A DNA stretch of 64,000 bases from Brachycybe producta (Eukaryota; Arthropoda; Diplopoda; Playtdesmida; Andrognathidae). The stretch covers positions 5,622,390 through 5,686,389 of the forward strand of contig JAUPFP010000002.1 in assembly GCA_036925085.1 (NCBI GenBank). Direction: 5' to 3'. How positions within the stretch are numbered: position 1 is the first letter of the stretch; every line of letters begins with the position of its first letter. Made by a program: the position numbers and the translations under genes. The notes below the pieces were generated by a model. The model was not told the DNA's origin. It ran no database searches and saw nothing but the letters and a program-made list of their open reading frames with translations. This document shows, one piece after another, positions 46,119 through 57,968 of the stretch.

Positions 46119-47433
46119 CTGTTTAGAACAAAAAAAAAATACCAAACAAAAAATTATTTATGTAAGATGTAAAGTTTGTTAGAAACTAGAATAGTAGGCG
46201 AGTATATTAAATATACTACAATATCTTAAAAAAATTTATGACAATTTAAAAATCATTTAAGATGGTTTATATGAACAGCTGATTTTTTTTTTAAATTCTG
46301 ATTATTCTGGTCTTTCAGAAACAAAATTAGAAGAAAATGGAAAGTATTTGAGAAACTATAAGGGTAACTTATATTACTTAAAGGTGTTTTCATGTTAATA
46401 TCTTTCAAAATAAACTTTTTATAGACAAAAATAAAATAAAAAAATGTTGCGTGTTTAAAGTTGGGTCATTTTCAAACTCAACATCATTTTGAAAAATATC
46501 AACATGAAAATACTCTTTAATTGTTTGAACAACACTTCTAGTTTCTAAAACGTATTCAAGTTTCTCTTCATTTTGCACATAAAAGACAAAAATATTAGAG
46601 CTTGAGAGGCATTTACGCTTGAAAAGCACATTAACACAAAACGTTGACGATAAAAACAATAAAAATTGATCCTTTTCAAATTGCAATAAAAAGTTGGTTT
46701 TAAACTTTTGCCCGTTCTGGCAATTCATTATTGTGTAACTTATGAATATTGTGTTTTCTTTTTTATTATGGCTTTATTTGAAAACAACGACGGTTTCGTC
46801 TTCAAGACATCCAGGTTTGGCTTCTGTGTGAATTTGTTTTTAAAGCGTCCTCAAAATAACTACATTAGGTTCGATCGACTGGCCCCCAGTTCGCCTTAAA
46901 AATCATAGAAATTCAAGAATCCTAAAATAAATCAAAAATGCCCCAGGAAAAAGCTTAACTCAAAAATATTAAAAAAAAAATAATCAAAAAGTCGTTAAAT
47001 ATCCGGAAAATGCCCTACGAAGATCCAACTCTGAAGTATGGAGAGAGAAAAAAAAAATCAAAAATTGTTTCAATGTCCTGAAAATGAGCCTCAGGAAGGC
47101 TCAACTCTGAAATGGTGGAAAATAAATCAGAAATGTTTAAATACACCTTGAAAATGTCTCGGGAAAGCTCAAATCCGAAACAGGGAAACAGAATCAGTGT
47201 TAAATTTCCATGAAAATCCAAAAAGTACCTCGCTGTGTACTTATTATGGTAAAATCTCGAAATACCTATGGAAAACGCTGTCGTTTTCAAACAAAGCCAT
47301 AAACTCACATCCCATCACAGAAGATTGAGAATATTTCTAGCACACTGAAACACTTGACTACCTTTTTTTAAAAAAAAAAAAGTTTACGGTTCATTTTAAA
47401 CGATGGAGAATATATTTTTTTTTAAATATTTAC
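46119..47433 (-). other. Globin intron at G7.0
   Basis: A 1.3-kb intron with GTAAAT donor and CTAAACAG acceptor. It contains two pieces of the dispersed TTAGAAACTAGAA inverted-repeat family (near 46178 and 46320-46580) and AT-rich sequence. I see no further coding exon in it. Confidence 0.8.
46320..46580. repeat. Dispersed inverted repeat, TTAGAAACTAGAAG family, copy in globin intron
   Basis: GTATTTGAGAAACTATAAGG pairs with CTTCTAGTTTCTAAAACGTA. A TTTCAAAATAAACTTTTTAT core matches the copies at 37010 and 37365. A single arm lies at 46178. Confidence 0.6.
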
Positions 47434-47665
47434 CCAGAAATATTCCTTTTTGAAACCGGGTATCTTGTAATGTGTCCGTCCTACTTGCTGAACATACTCG
47501 AAAAAATAATCGACGTTTTCTAGAGCTTGTATACTTTCATCTAAGGTTTGCATAACGAGCGTAGCGTGTTGTTGCAGTTCGAGGCTTTCCGATTGGGCGT
47601 CTTTCGATCGCACTTCCTTAAATTTACTGAACAATTGCAAGAGTTCTTCATGTTCTGAAAAAAGT
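47434..47665 (-). CDS. Globin gene, middle exon (haem pocket)
   Basis: This 232-nt exon completes one split codon and adds 77 residues, LFSEHEELLQLFSKF to FKKEYFW. It holds the haem-pocket positions: CD1 Phe in LQLFSKF, the distal E7 His in LQQHATLVM and the proximal F8 His in GRTHYKIPGF. These align without gaps to human neuroglobin LLPLF, FLDHIRKVM and GRKHRAV. The acceptor follows a long pyrimidine tract (TTTTCAG). The donor is TGG/GTAAAT at a codon boundary, the ancestral G7.0 phase-0 intron. The extra E11.0 intron of vertebrate neuroglobin is absent. With both histidines present the product should bind haem and a gas ligand, or be bis-histidyl; which one cannot be read from sequence. Confidence 0.93.
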
Positions 47666-47999
47666 CTGAAAAGAACCAAGAAAAGAAGAGGAAAAAAAAA
47701 AAAAACGTGAGACAATTGACGGACGAATTCGCTTCATTTCACAATAACTTCTTTGAGAGGTTGTATTCATCAGGCAAGATTCTATCGCACACGACTCGAT
47801 CTTGCACGACGACGACGGTTTAAAGTACAAAGTGTGTCAGCGCTTTGCGCCTTAGACAACATTATTGAACTCCAATCCCCATTTATTACTAAAAATTATG
47901 CCATTACAAGATTGATTTACTTTTCTACTTTCAAATAAACTTGGAATTTTTTTTTCTAAGTTGCCTCAAAGAAACTACAGCAGTTAAGTAAATACTTTA

Positions 48000-48515
48000 G
48001 TTAGAGCGGGATATAGACATTTTCTCTAAATCCACTTGCCCTAAAACCATTTTCCCTAAATCCACTTGCCCTAAAACCATTTTCCCTAAATCCACTTGCC
48101 TTAAAACCATTTGCTCTAAATCCACTTGCTTTAAAACCATTTGCCCTAAAAGGACATTTGCCCTAAAACCATTTGCCCTAGACATTTTTCCTAAAACCAT
48201 TTGCCCTAAAGGGACATTTTCCCTAAAAAAAATTTGCCCTAAAGGGACATTTTCCCTAAAACCATTTGCCCTAAAGGGACATTTTTGCTAAAACCATTTG
48301 CCCTAAAGGGACATTTTCGCTAAAACCATTTGCCCTAAAGGGACATTTGCCCTAAAACCATTTTCCCTAAAAGGACATTTGCCCTAAAACCATTTTCCCT
48401 AAAGGGACATTTTTCCTAAAACCATTTGCCCTAAAGGGACATTTTCCCTAAAACCATTTGCTCTAAAGGGACATTTTCCCTAAAACCATTTGCCCTAAAG
48501 GGACATTTGCCATAA
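48000..48515 (+). repeat. 30-bp minisatellite with CCCTAAA words
   Basis: About 17 units of CCTAAAACCATTTGCCCTAA followed by AGGGACATTT, with a left subset carrying TCCACTTG instead. Units vary by TTT/TTG and CCC/GCT changes. Confidence 0.93.
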
Positions 48516-48582
48516 ACCCATGGTGGTGTTTTCTTATCTAATGTAATAATTTGGTTGAACTGACCGACTGTCCGACCGTTGT

Positions 48583-48719
48583 AACATTATAGCTATTGGC
48601 TACTGCGGGAATACGTCATGTGCGATATGTCATGCGCGACAGCGAAATAAAATTCAAGGTTTTAACAATCGCAGCCCCTTAAATGCTAGATTCCCGTACT
48701 TTGTGCGGGCTTATTCTAG
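48583..48719 (+). mobile_element. Helitron-like 3' end, family A copy 2
   Basis: It ends with the hairpin CCCGTACTTTGTGCGGG, then CTTATT and CTAG before T, a textbook Helitron 3' terminus. It matches 423-561. The 5' end is unresolved. Confidence 0.6.
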
Positions 48720-49159
48720 TATACAATAGAATAAGAAAAAGAAAAGAGGGGAAAAATGACTTTATTTAGAGCTCGTCATTGTATGTGTGTTTTAACTTTG
48801 CTTTTAATTACGTCCGCATTGCAAATTAAAGCGCTTGGCAATTTTCAGTCGATCGAAAATTGTTGTTTTTGTTGTTAGTTCTCGGTTTCTCTAGATAGAT
48901 CATCAGTACATTTCGATATAAAAACATGTTCTTCTCACAGTTGGTGTGTGGTGTCCAATTTGGAGGCTTTGTAAAACTCAAATGTTTAAATGTGGGCACA
49001 TTGCTTGAGAAACTGACTTTTAATTGTTTTTTTGTGCCATTGTAGCAGCATTATAGTCAATTATAGACTTAGCACTATCCTTTTTCAATGAAGAACATTC
49101 CTATTTGCCTTTTCCTCTCATGACTCAACCTAAAAACGAGTGCTCCATTTAAGCAAAGC

Positions 49160-49480
49160 GCTCTTAGCCTCTTATAGAAAAACATTGAATGAAAGCATCT
49201 AATACAATTAAAAGCCAATGCATTCCTATGTCACGTCCAAAACAATGTATTTGGTATACGCCAAAAACCATCAAATGCATGGTTTTGGGGAATACATGTA
49301 TATTTTTACATTGAAAATGCATAGTTTTGAACGCTGCATTTCTTACATTGAAAATGCATCGTTTTGGGCACTGCATTTTTTTTTACTCGGTTAATGTACA
49401 GTTTTGGACACTATTTCTTATATTGAAAATGCATTGTTTTGGGCAATACATTTTTACATTGAAAAGGCACTGTTTTGACT
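49160..49480 (+). repeat. Degenerate tandem and inverted repeat of AAAATGCATNGTTTTGG
   Basis: Roughly 45-base units (TTACATTGAAAATGCATAG, TTTTGGGCACTGCATTT) repeat four to five times from 49290. Complementary words (CCAAAACAATGTATT) sit at 49220-49250. Confidence 0.65.
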
Positions 49481-49659
49481 TTTTTTTACAAAAGAGCAAA
49501 TTATGTGCAATTATTTCACAATTAGTTTGAGAAAATGACAAGATGGCGGCGCCAAATTTACTTTTTTGAGAAATTTTCTGAATATAGCTGTGTTAACTTT
49601 TTAGTTATTTCATTACCCAACGTTTTGCAGATAGGAATGAACATCATTAGAAGTGTGAA

Positions 49660-49660
<1 letters not shown>

Positions 49661-49709
<49 letters not shown>
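49661..49709 (+). repeat. (AT)n microsatellite
   Basis: About 24 AT dinucleotides. Confidence 0.97.
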
Positions 49710-49711
<2 letters not shown>

Positions 49712-51158
49712 GTATCTCATATGATATTTTTTAGTGATCGCTTGATGATATATATCTGACAACCCTGATTTCGCTGCAAGCTACATACTTAAGCGCCATT
49801 ATCTCCTCTTAACTGATCTAAGTCTTTTGTTGGAAAAAATTTTCTCTTTAAATCTATAGTCGTTAATCGATTATGTTATTATTATATGGTGAGGTTTGTG
49901 TCATAATGATTGCTGCTCCCACTTTTGAATTGATGCGCGCAACCCACATCTCGTTCCGTCTATAGTGTGTGACTTTTTTTTCTCCGCTTATTTTGGAGAT
50001 TGTGTTTCGATTTCCGAAAGTGGGTCGTGGGCGTGGAATAGCCAATCTATAAATGGGTCTTGAGAGACTGCCAGTCAGATGATTATTATCATCATAGATG
50101 AGTTGTGTATACTGTAGGTAGGCAATCACTGCTAACACGCAATTGGTTTGATGATAAAAAAAATTGACTGGTTTCACACGGACCACTTCGTGTCGCCACA
50201 AAAAGTAGTCGGTTTTTTTTGCAGACTGCGGAATACATAAGAGATGTTGCGCACAAGCTACTACCGCCGTTTATGCTGTGCCACAGTGGCGAAGAGTTTT
50301 TTTTAACGCTGCCACAGGTGGCGACCACCGCCTTTTTCTAGGTGGCGATCTACAGTATGTTGTTCCAGTGGCTCGCATTGACAGCCGGTCATAGTGTTAA
50401 ATTGTTTTCTTCACACTAATCACTTTGTGGCGCTACTCAGTGGCGGACAGCCCCCTTATGAAGAAAGTATAAGATAACTTATTATCTCGTTACAAATTAG
50501 TTATCTCCTCAGCTTTTTTTTTAGAAGTAACTTACAGAAAAATTTGAAAACGTGTTAAAAACTAGACTGGCAAAGGAACAAGTTAAACAGATTTTCATGT
50601 TGCTATCTTTTTAAATGAACTTTTTTTTAAACCTGTATTTGGCATTCATTATTTTTTTTAAGAAGCAGTGTTTCAAAACTTTTTGATTTTTCTTAAAAAC
50701 TAGAAGAGTAGTTCATAAATATATATATATATTGAAAATATATATCTATATGTCTATATCTATATATATATATATATACTGTATCTATATATCGTGAAAA
50801 TATTATTAGTGAATTTTAGAACTTTTATAGTTTGAAATAAATTTCGTGAACGACTTTAGTCATTTGTTTCAAAAATTACGCCTTCATCGTTTTTCTGCGC
50901 CATGATTTATTTTAATACACTTTATAGATGAAAAAAAAAACATCTGTTAGTTTTCTAAATGTGATAAAAACGTTTATTTTGTAAAAAAAGAACACGAAAA
51001 CAACCTTTGCGCGGTTTTTTTTTTTTACTCTTTTCGTTTTTTTTTAAAGTAAATTTCAAATTTCTTCTTTATTAAGAATGCAAGTAGATCATTTATTTTG
51101 TCCCCAGCAGCGCCTACATTCTGAGAAAATATGAATTAAACACTATCTAGGCTCTTAA

Positions 51159-51793
51159 AGCCTCATTTTCATGCGATAGTTCTTTCATGAGAGTAGCTGT
51201 CATGAAAGTTGCGACAGTTCACTCTAACGATAGCAACCGTCTACATGTTTTTGAAGTAATGTGATAGTTGTCTGTCACATGACAGTGTAACGTCTACTTC
51301 ACAGGATATCATTGAGTCAACAACAGCGTTGCCTCTCGCCCTCCAGAAGCCAAATTTCCCTACAAAGTGGATATTTCCCTACAAGCGGTCATTCAACAAC
51401 TATTACTATTGCGACAATACTATCAACTATCTAGTCGAAAGAAATAAGTGTGATAGCCAGGCAATTAGAAATCGAGACAAAAAGAAGTTGGCTCCGCCCT
51501 TTTTATGACAACCGGCAACTTCTAATTGGTTTGTTGTGTGGTTCGACGTTGAAAAAGGCGGAGCTTGTGTCGTCAGACTACATAACCAACCAATTAGAAG
51601 TTGCGTTCGTCATAAAAAGAGCCGAGCCAACTTCTGTTCGTCACGATTTCTAATTGCCGCCTGTGTGTGACAGTGCTATCGCAACAGTGTGATAGTGACT
51701 GTCATGTGGTCTTCACGATGATAGTTCTCGCGATAGTTGCTGCTGTTATGACAGCAAAACTGTCGTGAAAACTATCATCGTGAAAACCAGGCT
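51159..51793. mobile_element. Harbinger-like MITE, family H1 copy 2, with nested insertion
   Basis: Ends AGCCTCATTTTCATGCG and CGTGAAAACCAGGCT, TAA at 51156-51158 and 51794-51796. Without the family P element at 51457-51664 and its duplication it is about 418 bp, the size of copy 1 (424 bp). Confidence 0.88.
51457..51664. mobile_element. Palindromic MITE, family P, nested in H1
   Basis: 208 bp, CCAGGCAATTAGAAATCG to TTTCTAATTGCC plus GCCTGT. The flanks GTGTGATAG (51448-51456) and GTGTGACAG (51665-51673) are a 9-bp duplication with one change. The intact copy of H1 at 823-1246 shows the empty-site context. Confidence 0.88.
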
Positions 51794-52329
51794 TAAGTAA
51801 TTCAGTTACTTAAAAAAAACAGAAACTTCGATAAGCAAATTCAGCATTTGTAAAAAGCTGCTGATAAAAAAACCCGGAAAAGTTAATTTGTATTGATTTT
51901 TACATTTTCTGTTAAGGTTTTTTGTTCATTAGAACTAAGAGTATAAAAATAAAAATGATCAATCATCATTTCTAGTAATTATGAATGCTCAGGGACACAA
52001 GAGTTACTTTTGAGTTCTTCTTATCGGTTTTGAACATATTCGATTTTCAGTTAAGGCATTGAAAAAAAGATATACTGTATTTTGGCACCAGAAGATTGAA
52101 AAAAAGAGTTATTGACGAGTTTGCACAACAAATACCGTTACAAACATGACGTGTGTAATATACACTACTACAAGTATTTTACTGTCGAAAAAGCGTCGAC
52201 CGATCCCGATCCCGGTCGGTCGACATGGCATGGGGATGGGCAACCCCGGGCCCACTTCTGACCACCCGTGGACAAAACTGACCGATCGTGGTCAAAAGTG
52301 ACTACGGGAGCCATACGTTTGGTAACGGT

Positions 52330-52470
52330 AAAAAGAGTTACGCCTCAGGGGAGTAAACCCCCCCCCCCCCCCCCCCGAGAAAATTATGACTTTGTTACTT
52401 ATACGTATTTTTATGTTCAATTCTTGAGATAAAACCCTCAAGAATTGAATACACAAATACGTACGTACCT
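52330..52470. repeat. Poly-C run beside a hairpin
   Basis: About 18 C (52359-52376) precede CGTATTTTTATGTTCAATTC plus TTGAG, which pairs with CTCAAGAATTGAATACACAA across an 8-base loop. Confidence 0.7.
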
Positions 52471-53785
52471 GAATAATTTTTCGTGTAAACGTCTTGCTAC
52501 TAGAACCCAATGAAACAACACTCAAGAAATGATTGTTTTCAGAATCCACCCATAAGTGATTAATTTACTCTTCTAGTTTGTAATCCACTTTTAATAACCC
52601 ACCGTCTTTATGTTGCATCTGTAACTTGAAATAACCAGACATTGATTTTATTGTTCTCTTTTTGAATCGCATATTTTGCAATGGCTGCCTTTGCAGGAAT
52701 ATATTATAACTCGTGAATGTCAAAGTTTGTTATATTGTTATATAAAAAGCTAAGTTAAAATTGCGTTTTCTTGAACTGGCTAAAGAAATCAATGGGAATG
52801 AAAATGTCACTTGAAAAAAAAAAGACGCTCGAAAGACCACCACAGCAGCAGAACTTTTTTTTTTTTTCTATTTTCTGTCTATTTGCATTTAGAATTTTCC
52901 AGTTTTCTTTTCAATTCGTTTGAAAAAGCCACTTTGAATTTGGCGACTGTTTGTGTGTTTGTATTGATTCTTCTCTTCGGTGTCACATATAGAGAAACAC
53001 ATAGAAAATAAGAAAACAGCTTAATATTTAAGCTTAGTTTCTAGCTGTATTTTGTAGGCATCAAAACAGAGGCCTAGCGTTTTTTTAGGCTGTTTATTAC
53101 ATGATTTTTTCTTCTCATCTTTTTAAGTAAAGAGGGAAGAAAAAGAAAATTCGGTATTGTTGCCTTATCTAACTTTTAGTGTGAGTGAGAGAGAGAGAAA
53201 GAGCGAGAGGAACCTCAACAACAACAACAGCAAATAAAAATACCTACTTAAAATGCAGTAAGTGTTTGCTTTGGAAAGTGAAAAGAAAATTGAAAAAAAA
53301 AACAGAATTTTGAACAAAAGTCAAAAGCTAGCTATATACGATCCTATATTTTGTGCGACGGTTTCTCATTTGAAATTGTTGGGAGAAAAAAATAAATAAA
53401 TTCTGTAAGCAAATTGATAGCGTTCATTTTGTGTTCTGTGTTCATTTCTAGGTACAAATTTCACAAATAGGCAGGCAGACATGCATAAAGATGAAGAAAT
53501 ACACAGGTGAAGAACGCACACACATTAGATGAATATAGTACACATGCTAAGATAAAAAAAAACACTGAAACAAACCGCATACTAAGGTAAGAAACACACA
53601 CACACACACACGGATAAAAAAACCAACAGAAATTAGAATTAGTAATAAAAATTCAGAATGCCTTTGCACTGAAATGCTGTGGGATATTATTTTGCGTGTG
53701 TCATTCTTCCCTCTCGCCACACATATATGCAAAGAACACGCATGCGAAAATAAAACACAAACACACGAAGATGAACAACAACCTC

Positions 53786-53845
53786 TTGCTACAGGCCCTC
53801 TGGGCTGCTTGCAGAGTAATTATTCAAATTATTCAAAAACACGCA
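53786..53845 (+). repeat. LINE 3' tail fragment
   Basis: TACAGGCCCTCTGGGCTGCT then TGCAGAGTAAT and a TATTCAAAT tail match the LINE 3' motif at 13918 and 30583. A CAAACACAC-rich stretch precedes it; no protein remnant. Confidence 0.5.
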
Positions 53846-54050
53846 TACAGAGATATGATACTTGTAAACACGATAAAAGATAGGAATAACACTTGTACAC
53901 AGAGATTGAAAAGACACAGAAACACAGATGAAGAAAACACGTGAAAATATGAGAACACAAAACATAAAAGTATCCCCTCCCCTGGGTTGTCAGGAACATC
54001 ATATTATTATTGATCCGGTGTATCAAATAAAAGAAATACTCTTATCTCTT

Positions 54051-54330
54051 AGGGCCTTGGCAGGTAGGCGACTTTTGGATGATAAAATGAAGTTGAAGGT
54101 CGCTGGGCTGTCGTCGTAATGTATGTTCTATGGAAAGACACTAACACGGGCGACTTTTTTTGAAACGTGTTTTTGGTGATGAAGTCAAGTTGTCGCCAAA
54201 ACTGAATCGCCTGTGTGCAAAGAAAAAACGATGTCGACAGCCGCGTCGTGATCTCGTTCGTAGACAGAAGTTGTGAAGTGTTTCAAAAGTCGCACAGAAA
54301 ATACATTGCGACAACAGCCCCCGCGACATT
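54051..54330. mobile_element. Harbinger-like MITE, family H4, one clear end
   Basis: GGGCCTTGGCAGGTAGGCGA follows TTA, as in the inverse of the right end of 8272-8642. AAAAGTCGC near 54283 may be the other arm. The right terminus is not resolved. Confidence 0.4.
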
Positions 54331-54739
54331 TGACGTAATAGTAATAATGAAACTTCACAACTTACAAGAGACAAGCACGTCATTTCTATAAAATCTGAGG
54401 TAAAAATAAAACCGGCAATAAAAACTATCACTCTGAGGATAATCGGATAGTTTCAACAAATAAACCCTTTTCTTAGAAATACAAAAAAAAGATTCAGAAT
54501 TGACAATGTTAGAAGTAAGAACATTCCATAATGGAATAACACGATTCAGAAAATACATTTTTCTTCTAATTTACCTTTTGAGGTATCGGAATCACTCTCA
54601 TTTTATGACTCCGAGTACACAAAGGCAAAAATTGTATACATGATAAAAATTCATCTGAACAATTAGTAATTCTAAAAACAATTTAAAACTTAAAGAAGCA
54701 TAAATTCGGCGTTCTTGCCATGATTGAAGATTTAATTTT

Positions 54740-54905
54740 ATTAACTGTTCTTGATAAAGCTAAATCTCTTAAGACCAGGCAAGGTCTTCGTAAAACGCTT
54801 TTGAACACGTTGAACTAGTTCGGAATCAGAGCGATACGTAGGTGTCCACACTGGAAAACAATACTCCAAACTTGGCCAAGCATATATACTAAATGCTCTA
54901 ACCAA
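54740..54905 (-). pseudogene. LINE (CR1/L2-type) RT C-terminal fragment
   Basis: The minus strand reads SIYAWPSLEYCFPVWTPTYR, SDSELVQRVQKRFTKTLPGL and KRFSFIKNS, then stop. LEYC..VW.P......L..VQ.RFTK.LPGL is the diagnostic C-terminal part of CR1/L2-type LINE reverse transcriptases. Nothing of the catalytic core remains; the downstream part is shifted in frame. Confidence 0.85.
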
Positions 54906-55106
54906 AATATTTACGGAACTGTTCGTAAATATCTTCCTTGATATTGTCGCAGAAAAATGTCTTTAAAAAGTCGTGTGTTGTGCCATGTCCCTTAATCTCA
55001 TTTTGTTCTTGAATTGTTTGATCCACAAATTCAGAAACTACTGACATCCAGACATCCTTTTTTTTTGCATGATTCTGCAAGATCTTTTTTGCTCTAAAAT
55101 GCAAAA
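54898..55106 (-). other. Exon-like open frame, unrecognised
   Basis: After a strong acceptor (TTTTTTTTTTGCATTTTAG) the minus strand encodes AKKILQNHAKKKDVWMSV, VSEFVDQTIQEQNEIKG and HGTTHDFLKTFFCDNIKE to FRKYFG, then stop. It lies in the same direction as, and just before, the LINE fragment. I do not recognise a family. It could be a decayed transposon protein or a terminal exon of a small gene inside the globin intron. Confidence 0.25.
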
Positions 55107-55989
55107 AAAAAAAAGGTCCAAAAAAAATTAACTGTGCAGATGCAACGATGAAAAACACCCCGAGAGATGAAGAACACAAACAAGGTTCATTACTAGTGGA
55201 TTTTTCACAAAAGGACACAAAGGGAAAATCTATACAGAACCTCCACATACCAGCATTGTTTGAAAGCTGTATATTTTGCGTCTGGACATAGCCACAAAGG
55301 AAACCTACACTGTATGTATGGATGCATTGCATCCAATGTTTGATCACCTATATATGAGGAGGGCACACAATAGCTTGAAAAACTAAAACTAGGTATAGGC
55401 CTACAGCTATACTATGAGATGTAGTCTGCAGATGAAACACAAAGATGGCAAAATAACATACCAAGACCCACACATATAAAGCATACACAGAAATACAAAT
55501 AACACACACACACACATGCACGAAACACACGCACACGTAGATAATCCAGACTCAAAAGAAAAAAACGCATCCTTTTGGAATTTTTATTTAACACCGTAAT
55601 TTTCAAGTCACACGACATGCAATTCAGTCACTCGTGAATGATTGAATACTTAATTGACTTTTTAAAAATGTATGGAGAGCTCTCAACATTGTCATTATAT
55701 TCTCCATATACGCCCACATTTTCCTATTTACACTTTCTATTAGAACTCGACAGAAATTCGATTTTTATCGAATCTAGGTGGCGTTGGTAATATTTGTGTG
55801 AAGTTAATCAGTGATAGGGTTTGAATTTTTATGCAAAATATCAATGCAAATGTTTCTCAATCTGTGACCCCCAAGTCCTGCCAATTGTGAAGTAATCATC
55901 ATCATCATCATCATTAGAGAAACTGTTATTACGCTTTTTTCTAATAACTTAAAAAACTGGTTAGAGGTTAGTTTTTCTGGTTACTATCA

Positions 55990-56200
55990 GCACATTCAGC
56001 AGATTTGGGCATTATTCAAATAAAATCTGCATTCATGAATACGAATATGGTATTCAATTGTTCACGAATTGAATACACATTTCATTCACGCGCAACTTTT
56101 TAATCGAATATTCAGTATTCATGATACATAGGAATACCGAGTATTCATGAATACTTTAATCATGAATACTCGGTATTCCTGTGTATTATTAGTTAGTAAT
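55990..56200. repeat. GAATACTGAATATTC-type palindromic words
   Basis: TTCATGAATACGAATATGG, GAATATTCAGTATTCATG and ATTCATGAATACTTTAATC with the following inverse form a small palindrome cluster, perhaps the end of a hAT element. Confidence 0.4.
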
Positions 56201-57968
56201 TCTAATTAGCACTTTAATTTCAACCTTAACCTTCTTGTCAGGATTCAAAGATCGAAAAATATAAATTTATTGATTTTTCTTAAACCAGGGTATTTCTATT
56301 TTCTAGAAATGCACATTTTTTTTTTTAAAAAATCTTAAGTGTTTAGAGATTCGATTCCTAGAAAAAGATCGTAACAAAAGGATTGGTCCTAAAGAAAAAC
56401 TAATCACTTTTTAATAAAATTTAACTTTGTAATAAAAAATAATTGTAAAAACACAAAAAAAATGTAATTTTCTTTATTAGCTATTGGTTTGTAAACAAAT
56501 ATGGCTTGATTATGAATCATTTTGAAGAATTTATAACTCTTATTTCTATTCGGTCATTTAGGTTTAAAAATTAATCTGATAAAAATTGACTATCACCTTC
56601 TATTTTCACTTAATGTAAACAGGACATCATAAGTAAAACGAAAAAAAAAATCGTCAACTGAAGGGATCGATCAGAAAATCGAACTGTTTCCGTCGATCCG
56701 AAAGCGGCATTTTTATTACTTCGGAACCCTTCTCAGATAGAACGTGTGGAAGTTCAAGTGACAAGTTTTCTTCTTAAATTTGGGCCTTTTTCAGTTTTAG
56801 AATTTGGGCCTTTTGGAGGCCACGCTTTGAGTTTCTTCCTAAGTTGCTTCCGAAAAGCTAAGACATGATTGTTTTTTGAGCTCTGACTACCAACCATTTC
56901 GGGTTGAAAGATTTCGCCTGAATTTGAAGATAATTTATTGTTGAACATCACGAATAAGATTTATACATGTCGGTAGTTGACCCTCTGTGTTAGGGAAGAA
57001 GAAAAAAAAACATCGTAGATTGATATGTTGGCTTTATTCCTCTTAAAGGGATGGATCACACACGCAGAAAAATCACCAGAAAACGGAAATTGAAATTAAA
57101 AATAAGAATAATGTTTCAGTTATATTTCTGTGTTCCTTCGCACTCAAAGAGATATGGCGCTTCTGGTAAAAATGCCCTTACAAATTGACTTTATAAATAT
57201 GTATTTCTGTGTGGTAGAATAGAAAAAGTGGACAAAAATTCAGTTTTTCTTTTCCAGAACACTTTCGCAAACATAACACTTAATAGAATTATTCAAATTA
57301 GATAGTTTCCTTTTTGAGTAGGATTTTTTTTTCAGTTTGTGTGTGTTGTACCATGTATCACTGTTATCTTTCTAATTCCTTTATAAAGAGAACAATGAGG
57401 GAGAGAGAGGGTACACAGCGCTACTTATGGCGCTTTAAGTATGATGTATACGCTCCTATGCAGACTACACTTCTAACGTGTATGAGGTAAAATAGGTTGG
57501 TAAAAAAAATAATTGCAGTTTTTCGTTTCTCAGCTAATAACGAAATTTATGAATTAATAATTAACTTTATTGGTCGATATAAACGCCGTTAGAATTGACA
57601 CATTTTTGCCAAATCATTTCAAGTTAATTTTTTCCGGTGGTGTAAAATTCCAGAGTCCTGGAGTTGATAAAATCTCGAAATGCATTTTTGGCAGCAACTA
57701 TGTTCTTGAAGATATTTGTTTTTTGTCCACGTTCAATTCAATAGCCTAAAGCGAAACACAATTAACAATAAAACCAAAGTTAATATTACTCAAATACAGA
57801 TCGCAAAATGCACTTTCAAATGATCTTAACGCAAACACAATGTAATTACACTTAAATTGAAAACAATTGAGTTTCAGTTGCAGTAAACAAAAACCGCAAT
57901 TATTTTCCTACCAACTTAATATATGCGTTCTTAAATTACAACAGAATTTATTTATGAATGCAATATGT

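Noticed and set aside
48000-48515. Interstitial telomere
   Set aside because: CCCTAAA occurs once or twice per 30-bp unit, separated by other bases, not in direct tandem.
50160-50460. MITE with GTGTCGCCAC ends
   Set aside because: The similar words are in direct, not inverted, orientation, and no target duplication was found.
53547-54026. Hydrophobic or His-rich short frames
   Set aside because: They are translations of CA-rich sequence beside a LINE 3' tail, with no family resemblance.
55348-55618. Cys/Val-rich membrane-like peptides on the minus strand
   Set aside because: They derive from (CA)n-rich sequence and show no conserved motif.
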